In this document: piece by piece, positions 38,110 through 47,492 of the stretch | How positions within the stretch are numbered: position 1 is the stretch's first letter | Layout of the letters: each line of letters starts with the position of its first letter | DNA from: Cellvibrio sp. PSBB023 | GTDB lineage: Bacteria > Pseudomonadota > Gammaproteobacteria > Pseudomonadales > Cellvibrionaceae | Reading direction: 5' to 3' | DNA: 64,000 nt | Assembly: GCF_002007605.1 (NCBI RefSeq) | Contig: NZ_CP019799.1 | Location: 930,001-994,000 of the forward strand | Position numbers and translations under genes: made by a program | Notes under the pieces: generated by a model | Databases searched by the model: none | Told to the model about the DNA's origin: nothing | Seen by the model: only the letters and a program-made list of their open reading frames with translations

Positions 38110-38748
38110 ATGTTAACTATTCAAGGTGCAAAATCATTGCTGGGCAAAGTAGTAGCAACCAGTGCGCTGATAACCCTGGCGGCTGTACCGGCATGGGCTA
38201 ATCCGATTATCGATAAACCGGCACCGGTTTTTTCGGGGGCTGCCGCTGATGGGTCAACCATTAATCTCGCCGATTTAAAAGGCAAAACTGTGGTGCTTGA
38301 ATGGACGAACAATGAATGTCCGTATGTTAAAAAGCACTATGATTTGAGTGGTAACATTCCCGCCTTGCAAAAATCTGCCACAGCCGATGGTGTGGTTTGG
38401 CTGCAAATTATTTCCTCCGCCCCCGGTAAACAAGGGCATGTGGATGGTGCCACTGCCTTGAGTTTAAATACGCAGCGCGGTGCAGCGCCCAGCCATGTGA
38501 TTCTGGATTCAGATGGCAGCATTGGAAAACTGTATAACGCGCAAACGACTCCGCATATGTTTGTCATTAATGCAGAAGGCACACTGGTTTATAAAGGTGG
38601 AATTGATAGCATTAAAACAACTAAAGCGGAGGATATCCCCAAGGCTATTCCTTACGTGAAAGATGCGCTGGAAGCGGTAAAAGCCGGAACCAAGGTGACT
38701 AATCCAAGCACTGCACCTTACGGTTGTTCGATTAAATACGCGGGCTAA
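38110..38748 (+). CDS. Secreted AhpC/TlpA-like redoxin
   Basis: This 212-residue precursor has a signal peptide ending at PAWA and a thioredoxin-fold redoxin domain. The active site is NNECPYVKKHY, with one Cys in the peroxiredoxin position, the TPHMFVI cis-proline segment, and a further Cys near the C-terminus (YGCSI). The family often accompanies ScsB/DsbD-like reductases. Its reaction, peroxidase or disulfide exchange, is not certain. AGGAG precedes the ATG. Confidence 0.82.
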   Translation: MLTIQGAKSLLGKVVATSALITLAAVPAWANPIIDKPAPVFSGAAADGSTINLADLKGKTVVLEWTNNECPYVKKHYDLSGNIPALQKSATADGVVWLQIISSAPGKQGHVDGATALSLNTQRGAAPSHVILDSDGSIGKLYNAQTTPHMFVINAEGTLVYKGGIDSIKTTKAEDIPKAIPYVKDALEAVKAGTKVTNPSTAPYGCSIKYAG

Positions 38749-38872
38749 TATTCACTGCATTAACACCTATTGCGCGCCACGTCTTTTGGCGCGCAATAGA
38801 GTAATTCTACCTAGCGCTTCTCCAAGTGCTTAACTTGTCCTTCAATACTTCTCTGCTATCCTTTCCAGCAAC

Positions 38873-38888
38873 TGTGACATAAGTCATG
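38873..38888. promoter_or_regulatory. Weak CRP/Vfr-like site
   Basis: TGTGA-N6-TCATG has one perfect half-site and one poor half-site of the CRP consensus, 118 nt before the TraF_2 gene. It may be chance. Confidence 0.2.
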
Positions 38889-39005
38889 GTTTGTTGATTT
38901 CTTGCACAAGTTTTCCGCTGACTTGCAGGCGCTGTAAATGGATCACTCGATCCCTTGGGGTTTGCCGCGCTGTTTGAAATTTATACTTATCTAAGGAATA
39001 TCCTA

Positions 39006-40157
39006 ATGAAAAAAACGCTATTGAGTATTGCACTGGTCAGTGCCTCCTTACCGTCGTTTGGTGGCGAGTATCACGGTAGTCTTTCCGGTATGTCCGGGGC
39101 TGCATATGCAACGGGTAACTACTCTGAGGGCGTACTGCTGAATCCAAGCTTGGGTGCCTCCTATGATCCGGAGAAAGATGATTTTGCACTCTTAATTGGT
39201 GCCGGCGCTCTGGTATCGGATAAGGACGACCTGATTGATCAGGCAGACGATTTGGTTGATTTATTTGATGAAATTGAAAACTCTCAAGTGCTGACTAACG
39301 CACAGGCGACGGAGCTGAAAAAACGTTTGCAAGATATTGATGGCGACAGCGCGCGCGTAGCTGTAGGCGCAAATGTTGCGGTATCGATTCCAAATCAATT
39401 GGTGTCTATGGCATTTATTGCTAGCGGACGCGGTTATATTTCACTCAGTCCTGATATTGCGCAGGATGACCTTGATTTGATTGACCGCTATCTGGAACAA
39501 AATCTGAATCCATCAGACCTGAATGCAGAATTGGAATCCACTATTGAAGGTTATGGTGCAATCGTAACGGATATAGGCGTTGCATTTTCCAAGGCATTCA
39601 CTCTGGATAATGGCAACCACTTGTTGGTTGGTTTCAAACCGAAAAAAGTAGAAGTAGAAAGTATTATTTACACCAGCAACGTCGCCGATTTTGACGAAGA
39701 TGACTTTGATGCGGATGACTACACTCGCAAAGAAGACTCAATGAATTATGATTTGGGTTTAACTTATATCGCAGGTAATCTGCGTTATGGGCTGGTGGCA
39801 AATAACTTGCAAAACAAAGATTACAAAACCATCGATCCGGAAGAGGTCATCTCTATCGAGCGTCAATTTGTTGGTGCAGTTGGTTATGTGAAGGGTAATT
39901 TAAAAGCCGAGGTGGCGCTGGATTTGAACGCGGTTCCCGCCATCGGATTACCGGGCGAGACACAAATGCTGCGCGCCGGTGTTGAATACAGTGTGTGGAA
40001 TTTATTGCGCTTGCGTGCCGGTATTGAGCAGGAACAAAAAGACGCGCTGGATGATACCTACTCATTCGGTGTTGGCTTGGGCGCATTTAATTTGGCCTAT
40101 ATCACTGGTTCCGATAAAACAGAAGGTTTTGCATTGAGCGGTGGTATTCGCTTCTAA
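39006..40157 (+). CDS. TraF_2-type outer-membrane protein
   Basis: This 383-residue precursor has a signal peptide (MKKTLLSIALVSASLPSFGG) and alternating hydrophobic strands ending in a terminal Phe (GGIRF), a typical BAM-targeting end of a beta-barrel. The sequence fits proteins annotated as conjugal transfer TraF (TraF_2), but no conjugation gene is near and that label is misleading. A helical acidic insertion (about 65-110) stands out. Function unknown. Confidence 0.7.
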   Translation: MKKTLLSIALVSASLPSFGGEYHGSLSGMSGAAYATGNYSEGVLLNPSLGASYDPEKDDFALLIGAGALVSDKDDLIDQADDLVDLFDEIENSQVLTNAQATELKKRLQDIDGDSARVAVGANVAVSIPNQLVSMAFIASGRGYISLSPDIAQDDLDLIDRYLEQNLNPSDLNAELESTIEGYGAIVTDIGVAFSKAFTLDNGNHLLVGFKPKKVEVESIIYTSNVADFDEDDFDADDYTRKEDSMNYDLGLTYIAGNLRYGLVANNLQNKDYKTIDPEEVISIERQFVGAVGYVKGNLKAEVALDLNAVPAIGLPGETQMLRAGVEYSVWNLLRLRAGIEQEQKDALDDTYSFGVGLGAFNLAYITGSDKTEGFALSGGIRF

Positions 40158-40212
40158 TGGTATAAACGGCGCTGTCGCAAAATTGCTGTACAGCACCTTG
40201 GAAAACCTGAAT

Positions 40213-40251
40213 AAAAAAGCCCCGACTATAAAAGATAGTCGGGGCTTTTTT
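40213..40251. terminator. Bidirectional terminator between the TraF_2 gene and cmoB
   Basis: An 11-bp perfect stem GCCCCGACTAT / ATAGTCGGGGC with an AAAAG loop is flanked by A6 and T6. Confidence 0.92.
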
Positions 40252-40272
40252 ATGTGTTGATTTTTATTTTGC

Positions 40273-41250
40273 TTAGGCTTCGGCAACAAATACCGCTCTG
40301 ATAGGGGCAGGGTGGCCTTCAACGGTGCGCTGAGGATTGTTGGAATCTAAAAATTCCGGCAGTGAATGAAAACGCATCCATTCCGTCGCGCGTTGCTCTT
40401 CTGTTGTGGTGGGGCAAATATCTACAACGCGTGGATTTTGATAACCCATTTTGCGCAGCCAGGAAATCATGGTGTCGCAACTGGGCAAAAACCACACATT
40501 ATTCATCATGCCATAGCGACCTTCAGGCACTAGCACATCGCCAGATTCTCCTTCAATAACCAGAGTCTCCAGCACCAATTGCCCGCCGGGACGCAGAGTG
40601 TTTTTTAATTCCAGCAGGTGATCCATGGGCGAGCGACGGTGATAAAAAACGCCCATGGAAAACACCGTATCAAAGGCGTGTAATTTTTCGGGTAAGTCTT
40701 CAATACCGAGCGGCAGTACATCAACCGGGTGATGGGCGCCGGCAAAATGTTTGATCATGTGAAATTGCACAATAAAGCGCGGGGATGGATCAATACCTAT
40801 CACACGTTTTGCGCCCGCACCGAGCATGCGCCAGCAGTGATAGCCATTGCCGCAGCCAACATCCAGAATCAAGCGATCTTTGAGCGGCGCCAGGTGCGGC
40901 AACACACGATCCCATTTCCAATCCGAGCGCCATTCCGTATCAATGTGAATGTCGTGAATAAAGTAGGGGCCTTTGCGCCAGGGAATTAATTCTTGCAATA
41001 CGGATTTGATGGTGGCGCGCGTGGTCTCGTCACAATCATTGCTCGTACCAATACGCACCGCATCAGTAAACTCGATATGCTGCGTGCTGACCGACGGCAA
41101 TTTTGCCAAGGAGGCTTTCCAGCCAGCTAAATCACCGTAGCGTTTTTCACTGAGACCGGCGGCAATTTGCTCTGGTAGTATTTTGGCCCAATCAGCCAGC
41201 GCGGTATCTTCCAGTGCGTGAAGTAAATAGTCGTAATTAATCTGGGTCAC
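40273..41250 (-). CDS. cmoB: tRNA U34 carboxymethyltransferase
   Basis: CmoB transfers a carboxymethyl group from carboxy-SAM to 5-hydroxyuridine at the tRNA wobble base, making cmo5U. The 325-residue protein has the family N-terminus, the GPYFIHDIHIDTEWRSDWKW stretch and the SAM-type loop LILDVGCGNGYHCWRM, then FDTVFSMGVFYHRR. It follows cmoA by 14 nt in the conserved cmoAB operon. One of its substrates should be the tRNA-Leu(UAG) encoded in this window. Confidence 0.96.
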   Translation of the reverse strand: MTQINYDYLLHALEDTALADWAKILPEQIAAGLSEKRYGDLAGWKASLAKLPSVSTQHIEFTDAVRIGTSNDCDETTRATIKSVLQELIPWRKGPYFIHDIHIDTEWRSDWKWDRVLPHLAPLKDRLILDVGCGNGYHCWRMLGAGAKRVIGIDPSPRFIVQFHMIKHFAGAHHPVDVLPLGIEDLPEKLHAFDTVFSMGVFYHRRSPMDHLLELKNTLRPGGQLVLETLVIEGESGDVLVPEGRYGMMNNVWFLPSCDTMISWLRKMGYQNPRVVDICPTTTEEQRATEWMRFHSLPEFLDSNNPQRTVEGHPAPIRAVFVAEA

Positions 41251-41264
41251 TACAAAGCCTTGAG

Positions 41265-42017
41265 TTATTTAATCGCAATCAGCGACGCAAAATTAAAACA
41301 TTGAAACCAAACATCTACACTGGAAAAACCGGCCTGACGTAAACGTTGGCGGTGGGCATCCAGTGTTTCCGGAATTAAATAATTTTCAATCGCGGCGCGT
41401 TTTTGCGCAATTTCCAAATCACTATAACCATTTGCGCGTTTGAAATTGTGGTGCAATTCAGTCATTAGTTGTTGGTGTGGCTCATCATCAAACGCCACTT
41501 TTTCCGAGAGAATTAACACACCGCCCGGATTGAGCCCATCACAAATAGCGCTAAGGGTTGGCAGGCGCTCCTCAACAGAAATAAATTGCAGCGTGAAGTT
41601 CAGTACCGCCATGGAGGCGTTGTTAATGGCAACCTGTTGAATGGCGGCTTCAACCAATTCCACAGGTACTTCACCGCTGTCTGCAGCAATTACTTGCTGG
41701 CAGCGTGCAATCATAGCGGCGGAATTATCAACGCCAATAATTTTGCAATTGGCGGCTTGAATGCGGTGACGCATTGCCAGTGTCGCGGCTCCCAGTGAAC
41801 AGCCAAGGTCATAGCAATTACTATTGGCTTGCGCATAGCGTTCAGCCAGGTTGCCAATCATATTGATGATGGTGGCGTAACCGGGCACTGAGCGCTTGAT
41901 CATATCGGGGAAGACATCCACCACGCGCTCATCAAAGGTAAAACGGCTGACCTCGGCCAGAGGGTTGGCGTAAATGGTGTCCGGGCTGGTAGCGGATGGG
42001 TGATCGCGGTTGGGCAT
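41265..42017 (-). CDS. cmoA: Carboxy-S-adenosyl-L-methionine synthase
   Basis: CmoA makes carboxy-SAM from SAM and prephenate for CmoB. The 250-residue product has [35 protein letters not shown] and NFTLQFI, all diagnostic. I start at MPNRDH by comparison with E. coli; a longer frame adds 26 unlike residues and no ribosome site is strong at either. Its prephenate substrate comes from the chorismate mutase activity seen in pheA. Confidence 0.94.
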   Translation of the reverse strand: MPNRDHPSATSPDTIYANPLAEVSRFTFDERVVDVFPDMIKRSVPGYATIINMIGNLAERYAQANSNCYDLGCSLGAATLAMRHRIQAANCKIIGVDNSAAMIARCQQVIAADSGEVPVELVEAAIQQVAINNASMAVLNFTLQFISVEERLPTLSAICDGLNPGGVLILSEKVAFDDEPHQQLMTELHHNFKRANGYSDLEIAQKRAAIENYLIPETLDAHRQRLRQAGFSSVDVWFQCFNFASLIAIK

Positions 42018-42182
42018 GATATCAACTGATTGGTGATGATGTAGGCAGGTTGCTGCCGGGGCGGGCATTGTAGCGCCCAATGTCGATGACAACAAATTCC
42101 CACATTCATAAAACTGTCATCTTTCGGCGGGATTATTCTGACTATTACTTTCTATCCTCGCCAGCTGTTAAGTTGTGGTCCT

Positions 42183-43961
42183 ATGCATTTGCAGAATAAC
42201 GTTGTTCAATCATCACTTCTGCACAAGGAATTGCGCCGCTTGATTGAGTTCAAGCTGCTAACCCCTGTTTTCCAACCCATTATGGCGGTGGAGAATCCCC
42301 GTATTATCGGTTACGAGGCGCTGATTCGAGGCCCGGAAACCAGCCCCTTGCACAAACCCGATAGATTATTTGCGGTTGCCCGTGCATCGCGGCTGTTGGC
42401 ATCCCTGGAGTTTGCCTGCCGCGAAGTGTCGTGTGAGCGCTTTGTCGAGTTAAATTTGCCCGGCAAATTATTCCTTAACATGAGTCCCATCAGTTTTACG
42501 GATAGCCAGTATCGCGATGGCGTAACCCGGGAAATTTTGCAGCGTGTAGGGCTCAGCGCGGAGCGCCTGGTATTTGAACTCACTGAAAGCCAACCACTGG
42601 ATGAACTGGATTTACTCTGCGCCGCCTCCGATCATTTCAAACGTCAGGGTTTTGCTGTGGCGCTCGACGACTTGGGGGCCGGTTATGCTGGCTTGCGGGT
42701 GTGGAGCGAGCTCTGCCCGGACTATGTGAAAATTGATCGCCACTTTATTGCCGGTATTGATAAAGACCCGGTTAAGCGCGAATTCGTGCGGGCGATTTTG
42801 GATATTGCCCACCGCATGGGCCACAAAGCGATTGCAGAAGGTATAGAAACCGCAGCTGAATTTACCACGCTGGTTACCATGGGTGTTGATTATGCCCAAG
42901 GCTATTTTATTGCCCACCCGCAGGCTTTGCCTGCCACGGAATTGCCCGCGAACCTAGTGCAATTATCCGGCGCCTCTATGCACCGCTATCACGACCATTT
43001 CACGCGCCGTGTGGGGGAAATTGTTGTCGATTGTGCATTTGTTGAGCCGTCTGTCACGGCTGAAACCCTGGTTAAAATGTTCCGTGCCGATACGCGTTTG
43101 ACCTGTATGCCCGTTGTCGACCAAGGACGGCCGTTGGGAATGGTCAGCCGTGCGGAAATACTGAATATTTTTTCGCGACGCTTTGCCCATGAGCTTTATG
43201 CACAGAAACCGGTCAGTGAATTTATTTGCGCCTTGTCGATTATTGTGGATGTGAATGCTGACCTTAAAACCGTTGGGCAATTAATCAGCGAGGACCCGGG
43301 GCAAAATCTCAGTGTGGACTTTATCGTCAGCGATAAGGATCAGTATTTGGGTGTTGGCAAAGTGCGTGATTTGTTGCGCTCCATCACCGAAGAAAAATTG
43401 CGCGTAGCTCGTCACAGTAACCCCTTGACCCAACTGCCGGGCAATGTGCCTTTATACGAATGGGTTGATCACTTGTTGTTGCATCAAAAAGCGTTTGTGG
43501 TGGCCTACTGCGATATCAATCACTTCAAGCCGTTTAATGATGCCTTTGGATACAGCGCTGGTGATGACGCGATTCTTAACCTTGGTCGAATTTTGTGCGC
43601 AGCGGTGGATAGCCAGCAGGATTTTGTCGGGCATGTGGGCGGCGATGATTTTATCGTGGTTTTTCGCTGTGCCGACTGGCAGCAGCGCTGTGAACAAATA
43701 TTGGCAGAGTTTACCCGCATGAGTGAGCGGTTGATGCCGGATGCAACAACCGATTATTGGAGCACAGATCGCCAGGGGCGTCGGCAAAAGTTTGGTGCGT
43801 TAACCTTGGCAATAGGTGCGGTAGAACCGGATTTGGCGCAGTGCAAAACACATCATCAAATATCGCAGTTATTGGCTGAGGCCAAACAAAGTGCCAAGCA
43901 AGAGGGTGGTAATCGCTTGTTCCTATCCCGTCGACGTCAACCATCCGGGGCGCATTATTGA
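42183..43961 (+). CDS. EAL-CBS-GGDEF c-di-GMP signalling protein
   Basis: This 592-residue cytoplasmic protein has an N-terminal EAL phosphodiesterase domain (about 15-250) with intact motifs YEALIRGP, LNMSP, ELTES, DDLGAGYAG, KIDRHFI and EGIET. A CBS pair follows (about 275-405), and then a C-terminal GGDEF domain (about 420-580) with the signature altered to GGDDF and the RxxD inhibitory site replaced by SQQD. I expect phosphodiesterase activity with the GGDEF part sensory or weak, and adenine nucleotides may bind the CBS pair. It opens a run of signalling genes. Confidence 0.88.
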   Translation: MHLQNNVVQSSLLHKELRRLIEFKLLTPVFQPIMAVENPRIIGYEALIRGPETSPLHKPDRLFAVARASRLLASLEFACREVSCERFVELNLPGKLFLNMSPISFTDSQYRDGVTREILQRVGLSAERLVFELTESQPLDELDLLCAASDHFKRQGFAVALDDLGAGYAGLRVWSELCPDYVKIDRHFIAGIDKDPVKREFVRAILDIAHRMGHKAIAEGIETAAEFTTLVTMGVDYAQGYFIAHPQALPATELPANLVQLSGASMHRYHDHFTRRVGEIVVDCAFVEPSVTAETLVKMFRADTRLTCMPVVDQGRPLGMVSRAEILNIFSRRFAHELYAQKPVSEFICALSIIVDVNADLKTVGQLISEDPGQNLSVDFIVSDKDQYLGVGKVRDLLRSITEEKLRVARHSNPLTQLPGNVPLYEWVDHLLLHQKAFVVAYCDINHFKPFNDAFGYSAGDDAILNLGRILCAAVDSQQDFVGHVGGDDFIVVFRCADWQQRCEQILAEFTRMSERLMPDATTDYWSTDRQGRRQKFGALTLAIGAVEPDLAQCKTHHQISQLLAEAKQSAKQEGGNRLFLSRRRQPSGAHY

Positions 43962-44050
43962 TCGCTCTGCCGCCGGAATCCCGCTGAATCCGCTAGCCAT
44001 AGGAAAATACTGAGCTATCCTTAGCTTGATTTCTTTCCGGAGGTGGACTA

Positions 44051-45694
44051 ATGGCCGATCTTGGCTTTTACAAGATGCATGCATTGATAATTGACGACTT
44101 TGAGAATTTTCGCAGTACCCTGTACAAGATGCTCATGGATTTGGGAATAGGGAATGTGGATTCGGCAGCGTCTGGTGAAGAGGCGCTGCGCTATTGCAAA
44201 GCGCGCTGTTACGATCTGATTCTCTGTGACAATAATTTGGGAAAAGGCAAAAGTGGCCAGCAGGTGCTGGAAGAATTGCGTTCAACCGATAACCCCTGTG
44301 CCGATAGCCTGTTTATTCTGGTGTCGGCTGAATCCAGCAAAAGCATCATCATGGCTGCCTACGATTACGAGCCGGATGCTTACCTCGCCAAACCTATTAC
44401 CCCCAAAGCCCTCGACCAGCGCCTTAACCGGTTATTTGAGCAGCGTTTGGAATTAAAAGAGGTGCTGGCGGCACAAAAAGCCGGTGAAGACGAGCAGGCC
44501 ATTACCCTGTGCAATAAACTGATTGCGCAGGGGAGTCGCTATACCAACAGTTGCCAGAAAATTTTAGGGCAGCTCTATTTGCAACAACACAATTTGTCGG
44601 CAGCGGAAGAGCTCTACCGCACTGTTTTGGATAACCGCGAATTGGAGTGGGCCCAACTGGGCATGGTAAAAACCAAACTGGCTCAGCAGGATTTACTGGG
44701 TGCCCAGCAGTGGCTTGAAAATATTTTGCAGTCCAATCCGCTGTGTATGAAAGCCTATGATTTACAAGCCGAGTTATTCAAGTTGCAGCACAATACAGAA
44801 GGCTTGCAAGACATTTTACAAAAGGCGACAGATCTGTCGCCCCTGTCCATTTTGCGCCAGCAAGAGCTGGGCGTTGTGGCCCAGCAAAATAATGATTTGT
44901 TGACCGCTGCCAATGCACTCAAACGCGCTGTGAAACTGGGCGAGCATTCCTGTTTTGATAAGTCTGATGTTCACTCCCTGTTTGCTCAAGCTACCATCGA
45001 TTTATTTTCCATGGATAAAGAACTGGCCAAGCCGTTGATACGGGATGCCATTGCCAGCGCCAATAATCTGGAAGATAAATTTGGCAAAAATAATTTACGT
45101 AAAGCGCAGTCGCTGTTGTTGGAGAGTCAATTACAAATCTGTGCAGGTGACCAGCGGCGTGCGCAGGACGCATTGGTGAATGCACAGTCCGTGTTGGGTA
45201 ATACCAAGGACGACAGTGCGCTTCCGGTGCAAATCGAAATGGTGCGCGCCTTGCGATTGTTGGGGCGTAACAATGATGCGCAAAAATGCCTTGCCGATTT
45301 ACTGGAACACTACGCTGCCGATGAGCAGCAATTACAAAAACTGGATGTATTGTTGGATGAGCCGCGCAGTGAAAAAAATAAGCTGATGGTGGCCGAAATT
45401 AACAAAAAAGGCATAGCCCATTACAACGCCAAAGATTTTTCGGCGGCGGCCGATGCGTTTAAAATCGCGCTGCAAAAATTACCTAATCATGTGGGCTTGC
45501 GTTTGAATTACGTACAAGCACTGATTGATAAGTTGAAAACCCAATTTAATCCGGCGCTCAGCGAGCGCATTCAACAAACCTTTACTAAAACGAGCGCCAT
45601 CATATCGCCGCAGCACCCGCAGTTTCAGCGCTATCGTCAGTTGAATGATGTCTACAACAGCCTTGTCCGGGCGTTTGAGAAACAGCGAGGTTGA
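44051..45694 (+). CDS. Response regulator with TPR repeats
   Basis: This 547-residue protein has a receiver domain (10-125) with Asp15/Asp16, the phospho-acceptor Asp60 in LILCDNNLG and the Lys of DAYLAKPIT, then a long TPR-like helical array (about 130-540). No DNA-binding domain is present, so output is probably through protein binding. GGAGG precedes the ATG. The gene ends next to the start of a histidine kinase, its likely partner. Related receiver-TPR proteins exist in gammaproteobacteria without an assigned role. Confidence 0.85.
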   Translation: MADLGFYKMHALIIDDFENFRSTLYKMLMDLGIGNVDSAASGEEALRYCKARCYDLILCDNNLGKGKSGQQVLEELRSTDNPCADSLFILVSAESSKSIIMAAYDYEPDAYLAKPITPKALDQRLNRLFEQRLELKEVLAAQKAGEDEQAITLCNKLIAQGSRYTNSCQKILGQLYLQQHNLSAAEELYRTVLDNRELEWAQLGMVKTKLAQQDLLGAQQWLENILQSNPLCMKAYDLQAELFKLQHNTEGLQDILQKATDLSPLSILRQQELGVVAQQNNDLLTAANALKRAVKLGEHSCFDKSDVHSLFAQATIDLFSMDKELAKPLIRDAIASANNLEDKFGKNNLRKAQSLLLESQLQICAGDQRRAQDALVNAQSVLGNTKDDSALPVQIEMVRALRLLGRNNDAQKCLADLLEHYAADEQQLQKLDVLLDEPRSEKNKLMVAEINKKGIAHYNAKDFSAAADAFKIALQKLPNHVGLRLNYVQALIDKLKTQFNPALSERIQQTFTKTSAIISPQHPQFQRYRQLNDVYNSLVRAFEKQRG

Positions 45695-45696
45695 GA

Positions 45697-46418
45697 ATGG
45701 AACAGCATCCAGAACCCAAGCATCCTGATCAGGATTACGATCAGGTTCCTATTGATTTTTCATTTGTGCTGGCCTCCAGCGTGCACGACATGAAAAATTC
45801 ACTGGGGATGTTATTGAATACCCTGGGAGCCATGATGGAGGCGTCGCCCCCAAGGATGCCCAGCAGGCTAAATTCTTTTCAACATTGGAGTATGAGGCGG
45901 CGCGTATTAACGGTGAGTTAGTGCAGTTGCTATCACTCTACAAAATGGATGAAAAAACCCTGGCGGTATTGATTGATGAGCACCATTTGATTGACGTGAT
46001 TGAAGAACAAATTGCTCGTAATGATGCTTTGTTGCGCTCGCGCAATATCCGTATCGAGGTGGATTGCGATGCAGATTTAGCCTGGTATTTTGATAGCGAA
46101 TTGGTGGGTGGTGTATTAAATAATCTGGTCGTGAATTGCGCCCGCTATTGTCGCGAGCGCCTGTTGATCCGCGTGAGTGAGGAGCAGGGGTACCTCTGTA
46201 TTTGTGTGGCGGACGATGGTCAGGGGTATCCGGAAAATATGTTGCTCGGCCCGATTCCCCAAGCATCAGTATCATTTAATTCCGGCAATACCCGGTTAGG
46301 GTTATTGTTTGCGCGTAAGGTGTTGTCACTTCATAAATCCAGAAAAGGGCAGGGTTATATGACCATTGAAAATGGCGGCCCACTGGGTGGCGGTGTGCTT
46401 AAGTTGCATCTCCCTTAA
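45697..46418 (+). pseudogene. Histidine kinase interrupted by a -1 frameshift in a C-run
   Basis: The first frame (from the ATG after GAGG at the end of the regulator gene) encodes the phospho-acceptor helix SSVHDMKNSLGML and then loses sense near codon 51. The sense continues in another frame with KDAQQAKFFSTLEYEAARIN and a HATPase domain (NNLVVNCARYC, VADDGQGYP, NTRLGLLFARKVL). The switch is at a run of five Cs (45847-45851); one more C would restore a protein of about 240 residues. It may be a real mutation, phase variation or a sequencing error. It would pair with the receiver-TPR protein. Confidence 0.8.
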
Positions 46419-46527
46419 TCCATTGGTGTATGTTTGCAAATGTAATCTGGTCGGGCGAGTGTTGAAATCAACATAAGCCTGCTGCATTATCAACGCCCGT
46501 TTCGTTTTTGTTTTCAGGTTAATTGCT

Positions 46528-47421
46528 ATGCTCAAAATCCGCTTTAAAGACAATAAATATAATGCGGTATGGTTAGTTGAGCCAAAAATTACGATAGGTC
46601 GGTCAGCGACTAATGCATTGGTAATTGATGATCCGTTAGTAAGCGATGTGCACATGGAAGTCTTGGTGGACAATGAGCACCTCACGTTGCGCAACCTTGT
46701 GCCCTCACAAGCGGTTGTGGTCAATGGGCAAAAAATCACGGGCGCCTGCGAATTAAAACCCGATGACACTATCGTTATAGGGGCTGTTGAGCTGCTTGTA
46801 ATAGACCCCAAGCGTGAGGCGCGCCTTGCGGCAGAACAACCGGCGCCTAACCCCCAGGTGCGTATGCCCAAAGCGACTGCTTGGTCACTCAAGGCCAATC
46901 ATACGGCTTTGGCTAACCGGGTTTTCCCACTGAAAGACATCACCACGATTGGTCGCTCCACTGAGTGTGATATCAGCCTGCCAGCGGCGCATTTGTCGCG
47001 TCGTCACGCCCAGTTGCAAGTGATTGATGGCATGCTGTTTGTGAAAGACCTGGATTCTGCAAATGGCACCTTCCTCAATGGAAAGCGCGTAGCAGAGGCG
47101 AGGGTAAAACGCGGTGATGAGTTGCGCTTTGATGCGCTGAGTTTCGGTGTGATCGGGCCGGTAGATGTCATGGACAAAACCACTGTACGCAAGGTGGCAC
47201 CGCAGGAATCCCCTGATATACAAGCCGAAGCCGTTGTACGTAAGTCGTCTGCGGCTCGCCCATCAGTACAAGTAGCCAGGGCCTCATCCGTTAAGCGCAC
47301 CAGCGCCGCGCCCGTCCCCAAGATGCCAGTAGAAGAGACCAATAAAGGCAAATTTGGGCTGATTTTCCTGGGAGTATTGGCGCTTGTGGTTATAACAACC
47401 CTGATTTTAACGCGCAAATAA
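46528..47421 (+). CDS. Double-FHA membrane-anchored protein
   Basis: This 297-residue protein has two FHA domains that recognise phosphothreonine: FHA1 about 20-90 (ITIGRSATNALVIDDP, VHMEV) and FHA2 about 120-205 (TIGRSTECDI, LSRRHAQLQ, DSANGTFLNGKRV). A flexible Ser/Ala/Pro linker and a C-terminal membrane helix (GLIFLGVLALVVITTLIL) follow. FHA1 has Asp-Val-His in place of the usual Ser-x-x-His and may be weak. No Ser/Thr kinase is encoded nearby. Start ATG at MLKIRF. Confidence 0.85.
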   Translation: MLKIRFKDNKYNAVWLVEPKITIGRSATNALVIDDPLVSDVHMEVLVDNEHLTLRNLVPSQAVVVNGQKITGACELKPDDTIVIGAVELLVIDPKREARLAAEQPAPNPQVRMPKATAWSLKANHTALANRVFPLKDITTIGRSTECDISLPAAHLSRRHAQLQVIDGMLFVKDLDSANGTFLNGKRVAEARVKRGDELRFDALSFGVIGPVDVMDKTTVRKVAPQESPDIQAEAVVRKSSAARPSVQVARASSVKRTSAAPVPKMPVEETNKGKFGLIFLGVLALVVITTLILTRK

Positions 47422-47492
47422 GTCTTTAAGCTTTACAGAAGCTGGTCGATAACCTGTGATGCTACAGACCGATGCAGCACATAGGTGAATTT

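Noticed and set aside
39006..40157. Conjugative element marked by a TraF name
   Set aside because: No other transfer, relaxase or integrase gene is in the window; the protein is a chromosomal outer-membrane type.
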